Source: an uncultured Eubacteriales bacterium (GTDB lineage: Bacteria; Bacillota; Clostridia; Christensenellales; Aristaeellaceae). From it: DNA of 64,000 nucleotides. Within the stretch, counting starts at the first letter, position 1, and every line of letters begins with the position of its first letter. The DNA is taken from NCBI GenBank assembly GCA_900316415.1, contig ONCV01000001.1, positions 124,001 to 188,000 on the forward strand. The letters run 5' to 3'. Below, piece after piece: positions 8,101 to 17,219 of the stretch. The notes under the pieces are model-generated. The model saw only the letters and a program-made list of their open reading frames with translations, was not told the origin of the DNA and made no database searches. The translations under genes and the position numbers were made by a program.

Positions 8101-10026
8101 ATGAAGAAGTTTCTTGCGATTCTTCTGGCCGCGATGATGGCGCTGACCATGACCGCAGCAGTGGCTGAAACCGCCGCTCCCGCAGAAGAAAAGGGCACCA
8201 TCGTGTATGGCGCTTCCACCGAAATCGGCGGCGACTTTGCCCCCGGCGCGTGGTACACCAACAACGCGACCGACAAGATGCTGCGTGATCTGAGCACCGA
8301 TTATTACACGGTTGTGACGGATCAGGGCGGCGCCTACGTCGTGAACAACACGGTGACCGACAGCATCGAAGGCACCGTGAACGAGGACGGCACCAAGACC
8401 TTCACCATCAAAGTGAAGGAAGGCCTGACCTACAACAACGGCGATCCGATCAACATCTACGATTTCGCCTGGTATCCCGTGTTCTCCTGCTCCAAGCTGA
8501 TGACAGATGTTGGCGCCAAGCTGACCGGTTATCTGTCCTATGTCGGCGGCCAGGACTTCTACGATGGCAAGGCCACCGTGGTTTCCGGCATCCGGATTCT
8601 GGATGACTACACCATGAGCGTCCAGATCGTGGCCGACAAGGTTCCCTATTTCTATGATGAAGCGTATGCGCAGTTCGCTCCCTTCAGCCTGAAGTACTGG
8701 CTGGGCGAGGGCATCGAAGTGAAGGACGACGGCGAGGGTGCCTACCTGGCCGGTGACTTCACCACCGAGTCCGTGCAGAAGGCGCTGGATTACAGCCGCT
8801 TCCACGCCGGGGAAGACCGCGTGACCGCTGGCCCCTACAATCTGATTGAATACGATGTGGCTGCCAAGCAGGCGACCCTGGTGATCAACGACAAGTATGC
8901 CGGCAACTTCGAAGGCCAGAAGCCTTCCATCAAGAAGATCGTCGTGCTGCGCGCCGAGGATGCCACCTGGGCCGACGCCATCAAGACCGGCGGCTTCAAC
9001 TTCTATGACACCATCACCGATGGCGCTCAGGTCAACACCGCCATGGACATCATCGAAGATCCGTCCGTGAAGGAAGCTCTGGGCTATGGCTTCAACTATG
9101 TGCAGTTCGACCGGGCCGGCTACGGCTTCCTGCATTTCTCCTGCGACTTCGGACCCACCCAGTTCGTGGCGGTGCGTCATGCGATCGCCCAGCTGCTGGA
9201 TCGGAACGAGTTCGCCAACACCTTCTGCCAGGGCTGGGGCGGCGTCGTCAACAGCCAGTATGGTACGGGCCTGTGGCAGTACCAGATGGCCGAGGAGTGG
9301 CTGAATGAGAACCTGAACACCTATCCCTATGATCCCGATGCTGCCGTGCAGACCCTGATCGATGACGGCTGGGTGCTGGCGGAAGACGGCACCGAGTACA
9401 AGGAAGGCGTCCGCTGGAAGGAAGTTACTCCGGAGCAGGCGGGCACCTATCAGTACAACGTGACCCTGGATGACGGCCGGATCCTGATGCCCCTGAAGAT
9501 GGACTGGTCCTCCTCCGACGGCAACTCCGTTTCCGACCTGCTGGCGGTTATGCTGGCCAACGGCGAGCAGACCAAGGCCGCGGGCATTGAGATCAATCAG
9601 CAGGTCATGACCTTCACCGAGCTGCTGAACTACTACTACCGTGACGCGACCCAGGGCGACAAGTACGGTGTGCCCACCTACTGCCTGTTCAACCTGGCGA
9701 ACAACTTCACCCCCGCCTTCGACCAGTCCTATGAGTGGACGCAGGATCCCGACATGATCGCGCAGGGCTACAACGTGAGCCGCCTGTACGATCCGGAGAT
9801 CGACAAGCTGTCCATGGACATGGTGTACGGCGTGGAAAGCGGCGATATCGACGCTTACATGGAGATCTGGAAGGCCTATGAGCTGCGCTGGAACGAGCAG
9901 CTGCCGCAGGTGCCGCTGTACAGCAACGTGTACATCAGCATGTATCCGGAATGGCTGCAGAATTACACCCAGGATACCTTCTGGAACTTCGAGCAGGCCA
10001 TCCTGTACGCGACGGTGGCGGAATAA
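8101..10026 (+). CDS. Oligopeptide ABC transporter substrate-binding protein (family 5)
   Basis: A 641-residue exported binding protein, first gene of a complete Opp-type operon. Residues 1-22 are a signal peptide (MKKFLAIL core, cleavage near AVA-E); no lipobox Cys is present. The mature protein has the SBP_bac_5 layout: IVYGASTEIGGDFAPG, then an FTIKVKEGLTYNNGDPIN segment, and a late hinge region with FAPFSLKYWLGEG. It is longer than the protein at 320-1921. Similar long members bind larger peptides, but the ligand cannot be told here. AAGGAGGG sits 6 bases before the ATG. Two strong hairpins between this gene and the permease gene would let the binding protein be made in excess over the membrane parts. 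Confidence 0.92.
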   Translation: MKKFLAILLAAMMALTMTAAVAETAAPAEEKGTIVYGASTEIGGDFAPGAWYTNNATDKMLRDLSTDYYTVVTDQGGAYVVNNTVTDSIEGTVNEDGTKTFTIKVKEGLTYNNGDPINIYDFAWYPVFSCSKLMTDVGAKLTGYLSYVGGQDFYDGKATVVSGIRILDDYTMSVQIVADKVPYFYDEAYAQFAPFSLKYWLGEGIEVKDDGEGAYLAGDFTTESVQKALDYSRFHAGEDRVTAGPYNLIEYDVAAKQATLVINDKYAGNFEGQKPSIKKIVVLRAEDATWADAIKTGGFNFYDTITDGAQVNTAMDIIEDPSVKEALGYGFNYVQFDRAGYGFLHFSCDFGPTQFVAVRHAIAQLLDRNEFANTFCQGWGGVVNSQYGTGLWQYQMAEEWLNENLNTYPYDPDAAVQTLIDDGWVLAEDGTEYKEGVRWKEVTPEQAGTYQYNVTLDDGRILMPLKMDWSSSDGNSVSDLLAVMLANGEQTKAAGIEINQQVMTFTELLNYYYRDATQGDKYGVPTYCLFNLANNFTPAFDQSYEWTQDPDMIAQGYNVSRLYDPEIDKLSMDMVYGVESGDIDAYMEIWKAYELRWNEQLPQVPLYSNVYISMYPEWLQNYTQDTFWNFEQAILYATVAE

Positions 10027-10048
10027 TATCCGACATCTGACCGTCTCT

Positions 10049-10148
10049 GGGGCGGGTCTTCCGGGACCCGCCCCTTTCCTTCCCGTAGGGATTACTGTCG
10101 TGCATAATGCCCGGCAGGAAGCACCGACTGCCTTCCGGGCATTGTGCA
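10049..10148 (+). promoter_or_regulatory. Two intercistronic hairpins between the binding protein and permease genes
   Basis: The first hairpin is a perfect 10-bp stem (GGGGCGGGTC / GACCCGCCCC, 10049-10074) followed by only a short T stretch. The second has a 14-bp stem with one mismatch (10101-10114 with 10135-10148) and no T run. They resemble partial terminators or 3' stabilisers of a binding-protein message. Confidence 0.7.
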
Positions 10149-10185
10149 TGGCAAATTCATGATTACCTGAAAAGGGGAGAACCAC

Positions 10186-11205
10186 ATGGGCAAGTATATC
10201 CTCAAGCGTCTTGGCTATATCGTCGTGGTCTTTCTCATTGTTTCGCTGCTGATGTATTCCCTGTACAACCTGATTCCCTCGGATCCCGCCCGTCAGGAAC
10301 TGGAACCGCAGCGCAGAAACATGAAACCGGACGAATATGAAGCGGCTTATCAGCGGCTGCGCGCGCAGATGGGCCTGGATGATCCGCTGATCGTCCGATA
10401 TTTGCGATGGATCGGGCTCTGGAAGGACATGGACGGAACCTTCAACGGTGTCTTCCAGGGCAATTTCGGATACTCCAACCTGTACAAGCAGAATGTCATT
10501 GAGGTCATCAAGGCCCCGATGAGCAATACGATCTTCATCAATATCTTTTCCACCATCCTGTCCCTGGGAATTACGATTCCGCTGGGCATTTACTGCGCGG
10601 TGCACAAGGGAAAGCGCTTTGATTCCGCGACGCAGGTCGTGACGATGCTGGGATATTCCATTCCGATTTACATCATCGCCCTGATCTTCATGTTCCTGTT
10701 CTGCATCGTATGGCGCGTGTTCCCGGTCATGGGCACCAAGACTGCCGGTGCCACCTACGCGAACAACTGGGAAGAGTTTGTGGACAAGCTGTATCATATC
10801 ACCCTTCCCGTGATCGTCATGACCTTCGGCTCCCTGGGCGGAATGACGCGGTATGTCCGTTCTGCCATGATCGACGCGCTGAGCATGGATTACATCCGCA
10901 CCGCCCGGGCCAAGGGCCTGAAGGAAAAGGTGGTCATCTACTCCCATGCCTGGCGGAACGCCCTGCTGCCGGTGATTACCAGCATCCTGGGCTGGTTCCT
11001 GAGCATCTTCTCCGGATCCGTGATCATCGAGAACACCTTCTCCCTGAACGGCATGGGCAAGCTGTACTGGCAGGGCCTGAACAATCTGGACTTTGAGCTG
11101 GTGCTCGCGATCCAGATGTTCTATTCCATCGTTTCTCTGGTCGGGTCCCTGCTGATTGATATCAGCTACGGCCTGGTCGACCCGCGTGTCCGGGTGGACA
11201 AATAA
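10186..11205 (+). CDS. oppB: Oligopeptide ABC transporter permease, OppB/DppB type
   Basis: A 339-residue permease with a first membrane segment at residues 9-28 and the BPD_transp_1 domain from about residue 105. The EAA loop with TRYVRSAMIDALSMDYIRTARAKGL that contacts the ATPases is clear. The end, SYGLVDPRVRVDK, is the family standard (Y..DPR.R). The ATG has AAGGGGAGAA upstream. It is encoded just before oppC with a 17-base gap, and together they would form the membrane channel of the importer. The large loop after the first segment (residues 30-105) is normal for OppB. Confidence 0.94.
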   Translation: MGKYILKRLGYIVVVFLIVSLLMYSLYNLIPSDPARQELEPQRRNMKPDEYEAAYQRLRAQMGLDDPLIVRYLRWIGLWKDMDGTFNGVFQGNFGYSNLYKQNVIEVIKAPMSNTIFINIFSTILSLGITIPLGIYCAVHKGKRFDSATQVVTMLGYSIPIYIIALIFMFLFCIVWRVFPVMGTKTAGATYANNWEEFVDKLYHITLPVIVMTFGSLGGMTRYVRSAMIDALSMDYIRTARAKGLKEKVVIYSHAWRNALLPVITSILGWFLSIFSGSVIIENTFSLNGMGKLYWQGLNNLDFELVLAIQMFYSIVSLVGSLLIDISYGLVDPRVRVDK

Positions 11206-11222
11206 GGAGGGAGGGAAGAAAC

Positions 11223-13088
11223 ATGGCAAACAATCAAAAGAAGGGCTTCTTCCTGACCCGCTGGTTCAGACGGCATTTCCTCGGACATGATCAGGAAGTC
11301 CGGGACATCATGCAGGAAGAGCAGGTGCAGACCCCGATCAAGACCATGGCGAAGGCATTCTTCTCCAAGCGGACGGTCCGGGTCGGCCTGACCGGCTTCA
11401 TCCTGATCTTCCTCTTTGTGCTGATCGGGCCGAGATACTGGGTTCTCGACCTCTCCGAACAGGATTCGACGCTGATTAATCTGCCGCCCTCCAGCGATTT
11501 CATGGCGGTGCCCTCCGAGATGAACGGCCAGATCGTGGATATCGCGGCCGGCCGGACCTACGGCATCGGCGTCGCAAAGGACGGAAAAATCCACACCTGG
11601 GGCTATACCCGGATTACCGACAAGGTGAATCTGGCGGATGTGCCGAAGGAAGTGCAGGAAGCGGATATCATTCAGCTGGCCGCGGGAGAGGATCACGCGG
11701 TCGCACTGAGCGCGGACGGGCAGATTTACGTCTGGGGAAATACCCGCCTGCAGCAGGGAAAATTCTCCGCGGATATGACGAAGGCCATGAAGGCGGCTGC
11801 CAAGGGAGAAAAGGCTGAGAACTGGGATATTATCCAGCTGGAAGCCAGCAATCAGTTCTCCGCGGCTCTGTCTTCCGACGGAACCCTGTATCTCTGGGGT
11901 AACAGCAACATGGCGGACATCAAGATCCGCAGCCAGTATCAGGGAAATATTGCCAAGGTGGCGCTGACCTCGAACGAGTATATCTGCCTGATGAAGGACG
12001 GCACCGTGGCCTATACCGGATTCAAGGACAAGGGAAGTCCCTTCGCGGCCATCCCGAAGGCGCTGGAGGGAAAGACGGTGGTGGATATCGCCGCGACCTC
12101 CGGCTCCGTGGCGGCCCTGACCTCCGACGGTGAGGTTTATGTCTGGGGTTCCTCCACCTCCGGCGAAAAGAAGCTGCCGGAATTCAACGGAAAGGTGAAG
12201 GCCATCTACGGCGGGCGCGCGCATTATGACGCCCTGATGGAGGACGGCAGCGTCGTCTCCTGGGGCAACAACAAGTATCATCAGACGGAAGTGCCCGCAG
12301 GGCTGACCGGAATTCAGAAGATTTATACGGGCAATTTCCAGAACTACGCGGTGGACGCGGACGGGCATCTGCATACCTGGGGCCTCAGCGGATTCCTGCT
12401 GGGAACGGACAGCCTGGGCCGCGACCTGCTGACCCGAATCGTGAACGGCGGGCGGGTGACGATGACCGTCGGCGCGATCTCCGTCATCATCGCCACACTG
12501 CTGGGCGTGCTGCTGGGCGGCCTGGCAGGCTACTTCGGCGGGAAAACGGATCTGCTGATCATGCGAATTGCGGAGATCGTGGGCGGCCTGCCCTTTATTC
12601 CCTTCGCCATGATCCTTTCCGCCGTCATCGGCACCCGGCTGGATCCGACCCAGCGCATGTATCTGATCATGGTGGTGCTGGGCATCCTTTCCTGGGTGCC
12701 GACCTGCCGCCTGGTGCGTGCGCAGATTCTGGCCCAGCGGGAAATGGAATATGTTACCGCCGCGAAGGCCATGGGCATCCGGGAGGGACAGATCGTTTTC
12801 AAGCACATCCTGCCCAACGTGATCTCCCTGCTGCTGGTGTCCATGACGCTGGACTTTGCGACCTGCATGCTGACGGAGAGCACCCTGAGCTATCTGGGCT
12901 TCGGCATTCCGCTGCCCACCCCGACCTGGGGCAACCTGCTGACCGGCGCTAACAACTCCGTGGTCATTCAGCAGTACTGGTGGCAATGGGTCTTCCCGGC
13001 CACGATCTTCGGAATCTGTACCATTTGCATCAACATGATCGGCGATGGACTGCGGGACGCGGTCGATCCCAAGTCTCAGGAACGTTAA
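11223..13088 (+). CDS. oppC: OppC-type permease with an inserted seven-bladed RCC1-like propeller
   Basis: A 621-residue protein, about twice the usual OppC length. Residues 1-55 are the cytosolic lead, and residues about 58-80 form the first membrane segment. The usual short link to the permease domain is replaced by residues about 98-390. These hold seven repeats of about 40-45 residues, each ending in a TWG/VWG/LWG/SWG-type motif (HTWGYTRI, YVWGNTRL, YLWGNSNM, VAYTGFKD, YVWGSSTS, VSWGNNKY, HTWGLSGF). That count equals one complete RCC1/BNR-type beta-propeller. The last repeat runs straight into FLLGTDSLGRDLLTR, the conserved start of the OppC domain. The permease domain has five segments and the EAA loop (VTAAKAMGIREGQIVFKHILP). 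By topology the propeller faces outside. AAGGAGGG precedes the ATG. Permease identity is sure; a ligand-gating or docking role of the propeller is inference. Confidence 0.93.
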   Translation: MANNQKKGFFLTRWFRRHFLGHDQEVRDIMQEEQVQTPIKTMAKAFFSKRTVRVGLTGFILIFLFVLIGPRYWVLDLSEQDSTLINLPPSSDFMAVPSEMNGQIVDIAAGRTYGIGVAKDGKIHTWGYTRITDKVNLADVPKEVQEADIIQLAAGEDHAVALSADGQIYVWGNTRLQQGKFSADMTKAMKAAAKGEKAENWDIIQLEASNQFSAALSSDGTLYLWGNSNMADIKIRSQYQGNIAKVALTSNEYICLMKDGTVAYTGFKDKGSPFAAIPKALEGKTVVDIAATSGSVAALTSDGEVYVWGSSTSGEKKLPEFNGKVKAIYGGRAHYDALMEDGSVVSWGNNKYHQTEVPAGLTGIQKIYTGNFQNYAVDADGHLHTWGLSGFLLGTDSLGRDLLTRIVNGGRVTMTVGAISVIIATLLGVLLGGLAGYFGGKTDLLIMRIAEIVGGLPFIPFAMILSAVIGTRLDPTQRMYLIMVVLGILSWVPTCRLVRAQILAQREMEYVTAAKAMGIREGQIVFKHILPNVISLLLVSMTLDFATCMLTESTLSYLGFGIPLPTPTWGNLLTGANNSVVIQQYWWQWVFPATIFGICTICINMIGDGLRDAVDPKSQER

Positions 13089-13105
13089 GGGAGGTGGCGT
13101 AGAAA

Positions 13106-14104
13106 ATGGCATTGCTTGAACTGAATCATCTGCATACCTTCTTCACCACCAAACGGGGGATCGTGAAGGCGGTCAATGATGTCAGCTATTCCGTAGAGGC
13201 CGGCCGGACGCTGGGCGTCGTGGGAGAAAGCGGCAGCGGAAAATCCGTATCCGCCATGAGCATCCTGCAGCTGCTGGACGGAAACGGCTATATTGATTCC
13301 GGATCCATCATGTTCAACGGACGGGATATGTGCAAGCTGTCCAAGAGCGAAATGGAGAAGGTTCGCGGAAACGAGATTTCCGTGATTTTCCAGGAGCCCA
13401 TGACCAGCCTGAACCCGGTATTCACCGTGGAAAAGCAGGTCAGCGAGCCCTTCATGATCCATCAGGGGATGAACAAAAAGGAAGCGGCCAAAAAGGTCAT
13501 CGAGATGCTGCGCGACGTGAAGATTCCGAATCCGGAAACCGTGGCGAAGCAGTATCCCCATCAGCTGTCCGGCGGCATGCGCCAGCGGGTGATGATCGCG
13601 ATGGCCCTGGCGTGCCAGCCCAAGCTGCTGATCGCGGACGAGCCGACCACGGCGCTGGACGTGACCATCCAGGCGCAGATCCTGAAGCTGATGAATGAGC
13701 TGAAGGAGGAGCACGGCACCTCCATCCTGTTTATCACACACGACCTGGGCGTCATCGCCCAGATGGCGGACGACGTTGCCGTGATGTACTGCGGCCAGGT
13801 GGTGGAGAAGGCTCCGGCCCGGACGATCTTTACGAAGAGCGAGTTTTCCCATCCCTATACCGAAGGCCTGATGGTTTCCATTCCCCGGCTGGATACGCCG
13901 GCCAATGAGCGGCTGGACGCGATTCCCGGGGCAGTTCCCCATCCCCTGGATCTGCCGAAGGGATGCAAGTTTGCGCCCCGGTGCAAGTATTGCCAGCAGC
14001 GCTGCATGGAAGAGGAACCGGAGCTGACGGAAGTGGTTCCGGGACAGCAGGTTCGCTGCTTCTACGCGAGAAAGGAGGAGCGTCATGCCAACCTCAGCAA
14101 GTGA
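13106..14104 (+). CDS. oppD: Oligopeptide ABC transporter ATP-binding protein, OppD/DppD type
   Basis: A 332-residue ATPase subunit of the importer encoded upstream. It shows Walker A GESGSGKS (residue about 41), the Q-loop in [12 protein letters not shown], signature [15 protein letters not shown], Walker [15 protein letters not shown] and the H-loop ITHDLG. The C-terminal oligopeptide domain contains [15 protein letters not shown], a Cys pattern that often binds an iron-sulfur cluster in this family. The gene overlaps oppF by 20 bases, and the oppF ribosome site AAGGAGGAG lies inside its end, indicating translational coupling. Length is normal for OppD. Confidence 0.95.
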   Translation: MALLELNHLHTFFTTKRGIVKAVNDVSYSVEAGRTLGVVGESGSGKSVSAMSILQLLDGNGYIDSGSIMFNGRDMCKLSKSEMEKVRGNEISVIFQEPMTSLNPVFTVEKQVSEPFMIHQGMNKKEAAKKVIEMLRDVKIPNPETVAKQYPHQLSGGMRQRVMIAMALACQPKLLIADEPTTALDVTIQAQILKLMNELKEEHGTSILFITHDLGVIAQMADDVAVMYCGQVVEKAPARTIFTKSEFSHPYTEGLMVSIPRLDTPANERLDAIPGAVPHPLDLPKGCKFAPRCKYCQQRCMEEEPELTEVVPGQQVRCFYARKEERHANLSK

Positions 14105-15659
14105 TCGCAAGCCCCTTCTGCGGGTCAGCAATCTGAAACAGTATTTTCCGCTGAAGAAAAAGGGCCTGTATGTTCGGGCCAATGACGGGATCACCCTGGA
14201 TATCTATGAGGGCGAAACCCTGGGCCTGGTGGGGGAGAGCGGATGCGGAAAGAGCACCTTTGGACGGACGCTGCTGCAGCTCTACCGCCAGACGGACGGC
14301 CGGACCATGTATTACGGCCGGACGCTGGATGACATGGCGCCGAAGTACATGGGGGAGACGTACCGGACGCTGGAGAAGCGCCGGAAGGAGCTGCGGGAGT
14401 ACGAAGCGAAACGGGATGCCCTGCAGAAGGAAGTCGACGCCATGCAGGACGGCAAGGAAAAGTACGCCCGGGCCAATGAGCTGGAAACAGCGAAGAAGAA
14501 GGCCAATGACGCTTTCCTGGATATGGCCAACCTGGTGGGAGGCTTCATGACCCTGGAGGATCTGAAGCCGGTCAGCGAAATGTACGGAAAGCTGTATCAG
14601 CAGGCCCGGAAGCAGCACGCCGCGGAAGAAAAGATGGAGGACCTGCGGCTGAACCTGGCGGATGCCGAATTCGCGCTGAAAAAGGCCCGGGAAGCGGGCA
14701 AGAACACAGCCGGCCTGGAAAGCAGGGTCAAGACCCTGAACGAGAAGATTGCCGCGGATAGCGGGGAGATCGAAGCGGTCAAGGCGCGGCTGCAGGAGAT
14801 CCGGGCATCGATCCGGAAGGAAGCGGAAAAGTATCGGGACAACCAGGAATTCCAGTACGCGGAGCAGTTCCGGGATACCGGGGTGGATCTGGCCCGGCTG
14901 ACCTATAACGAGATCCGGGAGCTGCGCAGCGATCTGCAGATGATTTTCCAGGATCCCTATTCCTCCCTGAACCCCCGGATGACGGTGGGCCAGATCATCT
15001 CGGAGGGCATGATTGCCCACAAGTATTTCAGGAAGAACGATGAACGCCTGCAGGAGGAGATCCTGAAGGTGATGGAGGACGCGGGGCTGGCTGCCTATTT
15101 CGTGCACCGCTATCCCCATCAGTTCTCCGGCGGTCAGCGGCAGCGCATCGGGATTGCCCGTTCCCTGGCGGTGAGACCGAAATTCGTCGTATGCGATGAG
15201 GCGGTTTCCGCCCTGGACGTGTCCATCCAGAGCCAGATCATCAACCTGCTGCAGGATCTGAAGGAGCAGCAGAACCTGACCTACCTGTTCATTACGCATG
15301 ACCTGTCCGTGGTGAAATACATCTCGGACCGGATCGGCGTCATGTATCTGGGGAACATGGTCGAGCTGGCGGACAGCCAGGAGCTTTTCGACCATCCCCG
15401 CCATCCGTACACGGAGGCGCTGATGAACGCGATTCCGACGACGGATATCGACAGCGACCGGAAGATTGAGGTGCTGGAGGGGGATATTCCGAGCCCGGTG
15501 AATCCGCCGAAGGGCTGCAAGTTCCATACGCGCTGCAAGTATTGCACGGAAATCTGCGAGCATATGGATCCCCCGTGGACGGAATGCGGACCGAACCATT
15601 TTGTGGCCTGCCACCACATGCTGGGGGGAGACGCTCCGGAGAGCGGAAAGGAAGAATAA
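14085..15659 (+). CDS. oppF: Oligopeptide ABC transporter ATP-binding protein, OppF type, with a coiled-coil insertion
   Basis: A 524-residue ATPase subunit, about 180-200 residues longer than normal OppF. Walker A (GESGCGKST) is at residues about 50-58 and the Q-loop segment (MIFQDPYSSLNP) only at about 286. In usual members these lie some 50 residues apart. The extra part (residues about 95-270) is rich in Glu, Lys, Arg, Ala and Leu with heptad-like stretches (EKRRKELREYEAKRD; LNEKIAADSGEIEAVKARL), so an antiparallel coiled coil is likely. It sits within the core beta-sheet subdomain, after the first strands. Signature LSGGQ-type (FSGGQRQRIGIARSL), Walker B FVVCDEAVSALDVS and the H-loop are intact, so ATPase activity should be kept. 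The C-terminal Cys domain closes the protein. What the coil does is unknown. Confidence 0.93.
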   Translation: MPTSASDRKPLLRVSNLKQYFPLKKKGLYVRANDGITLDIYEGETLGLVGESGCGKSTFGRTLLQLYRQTDGRTMYYGRTLDDMAPKYMGETYRTLEKRRKELREYEAKRDALQKEVDAMQDGKEKYARANELETAKKKANDAFLDMANLVGGFMTLEDLKPVSEMYGKLYQQARKQHAAEEKMEDLRLNLADAEFALKKAREAGKNTAGLESRVKTLNEKIAADSGEIEAVKARLQEIRASIRKEAEKYRDNQEFQYAEQFRDTGVDLARLTYNEIRELRSDLQMIFQDPYSSLNPRMTVGQIISEGMIAHKYFRKNDERLQEEILKVMEDAGLAAYFVHRYPHQFSGGQRQRIGIARSLAVRPKFVVCDEAVSALDVSIQSQIINLLQDLKEQQNLTYLFITHDLSVVKYISDRIGVMYLGNMVELADSQELFDHPRHPYTEALMNAIPTTDIDSDRKIEVLEGDIPSPVNPPKGCKFHTRCKYCTEICEHMDPPWTECGPNHFVACHHMLGGDAPESGKEE

Positions 15660-15704
15660 GACCGCGGCGCGGACAGCCCGCGGCGAGACCGGGAGGGAGA
15701 CGCC

Positions 15705-15920
15705 GTGCTGTTTCAACGGAGATATGAAAGGGCCCGAAACCTGCAGAAGGAAAAGCTGGGCGGCCAGAAGCCCGCTCTGGAGGAAGAGGATCTCGAAAGC
15801 AAGCTGGAAAAGGGCGATACCCTCGCCATGATTCTGTCCGCGCTGGTTACGGTTGTTCCCGTGGTTCTGCTGTTTCTGGTGATTGTGGCCGCGGCGGGTT
15901 ACTTTTTCCTGATACGGTAA
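15705..15920 (+). CDS. Small single-pass membrane protein of unknown function
   Basis: A 71-residue protein with a charged N-terminal half (about residues 1-38, rich in Lys, Arg and Glu) and one long hydrophobic segment (about 42-68) that ends in FFLIR. The start is GTG with GGGAGGGA 7 bases upstream. It lies 45 bases after oppF and before a terminator, so it is the last gene of the Opp operon. It may be an accessory subunit of the transporter or a chance neighbour; no family was recognised. Confidence 0.65.
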   Translation: MLFQRRYERARNLQKEKLGGQKPALEEEDLESKLEKGDTLAMILSALVTVVPVVLLFLVIVAAAGYFFLIR

Positions 15921-15930
15921 ATGAAAGGCA

Positions 15931-15958
15931 GGGGACGCCCGCGGGCGTCCCCGCTTTT
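15931..15958 (+). terminator. Terminator-like hairpin closing the Opp operon
   Basis: Perfect 10-bp stem (GGGGACGCCC / GGGCGTCCCC) with a 2-base turn, followed by GCTTTT. The T run is short, so some read-through into the aminopeptidase gene is possible. Confidence 0.65.
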
Positions 15959-15980
15959 GAAAAGAAAGGAACGAAAGAGC

Positions 15981-17015
15981 ATGTATCATTTTGATGAGAA
16001 GGTTTGCCTGGATTATTTTCAGCAGCTGCTGGCCATTGACTCCACCACGGGACAGTATCAGCAGATTCAGGACTGGACGGTGAAGGAGATTGAACGGCTG
16101 GGATACCGGGCGCAGGTGACGCATAAGGGCGGCGTGCTGGCGGATATCGGCGGCGAAGGCGATCCGATCGTGATCTCCGCCCATCTGGATGATATCGGCC
16201 TGATGGTACGGAAGATCAATGCGGACGGCACCCTGAACGTCTGCCCGGTGGGAGGCCTGTATCCCTTCTACTGCGTGACCGAGAACGTCCGGGTTTATAC
16301 CGCGGAGGGCAAGGTCTATACCGGAACGATCTGCCGCATCCCCAATTCCATCCATGTGACGGAGGAGGAGCTGCGCACGGTGCTGGGGGACTTCCGGACC
16401 AATGTGTGCGTGGTGCTGGATATGCCGGTGAAGACCGCGGAGGATACCCGGGCACTGGGCATTGAAACCGGCGACTATCTGGGACTGGAGCCCCGCTTCA
16501 CGATGTCGGGCGGATATATCAAGAGCCGGTTTGTGGATGACAAGGCGTGCGTGGCGGTGCTGCTGACCGCGATGAAAATGATCCGGGAGCATGGATTGAA
16601 GCTGAAGCGCAACGTCATCATGTACTTCGGCGCCTATGAGGAGATCGGCCATGGCACCACGTGGCTGCCGGAAGGCGTGAAGGACATTCTCTGCCTGGAC
16701 ATCGCCCCCACCGGCCCGGACCAGAATTCCGAGGAGCACAGGGTGTCCATTTTTGCCAAGGACAGCCGTTTCCCCTATCACAGCGGCATGACCGCGGAAC
16801 TGCGGGAAACCGCGAAGCGCGCGGGAGTGGACTATGTGATGGATGTGTTCACGCCCCATTACGGAACGGACGGAGACGGCTCCGTGCTGGCGGGATACGA
16901 TGTGCGCCATGCGGCCATCGGCCCCGGCACCTCCAACAGCCATGGCTATGAGCGCACGCACATCGACGGGCTGCGGAACACCTACGACCTGACCATGGCC
17001 TACATTCTGGAATAA
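15981..17015 (+). CDS. M42 family metallo-aminopeptidase
   Basis: A 344-residue cytosolic zinc (or cobalt) aminopeptidase of the M42 family (glutamyl aminopeptidase / endoglucanase M type). Metal and catalytic motifs appear in order: SAHLDDIGLMV (His and Asp), FVDDKACVAVLL (bridging Asp), GAYEEIGHG (catalytic Glu pair), LDIAP (Asp) and SNSHGYERTHIDGL (last His). It probably trims peptides brought in by the Opp importer encoded just upstream. The ATG at 15981 has an AAAGGA site. In-frame codons upstream run through the terminator hairpin and are unlikely to be used. A clear terminator follows. Substrate preference cannot be told. Confidence 0.9.
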   Translation: MYHFDEKVCLDYFQQLLAIDSTTGQYQQIQDWTVKEIERLGYRAQVTHKGGVLADIGGEGDPIVISAHLDDIGLMVRKINADGTLNVCPVGGLYPFYCVTENVRVYTAEGKVYTGTICRIPNSIHVTEEELRTVLGDFRTNVCVVLDMPVKTAEDTRALGIETGDYLGLEPRFTMSGGYIKSRFVDDKACVAVLLTAMKMIREHGLKLKRNVIMYFGAYEEIGHGTTWLPEGVKDILCLDIAPTGPDQNSEEHRVSIFAKDSRFPYHSGMTAELRETAKRAGVDYVMDVFTPHYGTDGDGSVLAGYDVRHAAIGPGTSNSHGYERTHIDGLRNTYDLTMAYILE

Positions 17016-17032
17016 TCCAGCGATACCGATGA

Positions 17033-17058
17033 AGCGGACTCTCCGGAGTCCGCTTTTT
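17033..17058 (+). terminator. Rho-independent terminator after the aminopeptidase gene
   Basis: 9-bp perfect stem (AGCGGACTC / GAGTCCGCT), loop TCCG, then five T. Confidence 0.9.
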
Positions 17059-17161
17059 GAATGGCCGGGCTGCCGGACAAATGCTCGGCATGTTCCGGCG
17101 CCCTTTCAGCTTCCGCCGGGGCGGAATCTTTGCAAATTCTGCCCCCGGACGCCTGGGAATC

Positions 17162-17190
17162 TTGATTTTCGGGAGAACGGATGGTATGCT
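17162..17190 (+). promoter_or_regulatory. Sigma-A promoter of the GH31 gene
   Basis: TTGATT (17162-17167), 17-base spacer, TATGCT (17185-17190). The AAGGAGG site and ATG at 17220 follow. Confidence 0.65.
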
Positions 17191-17219
17191 TGGGGCAGAA
17201 AAGAAGGAGGATCATCATC

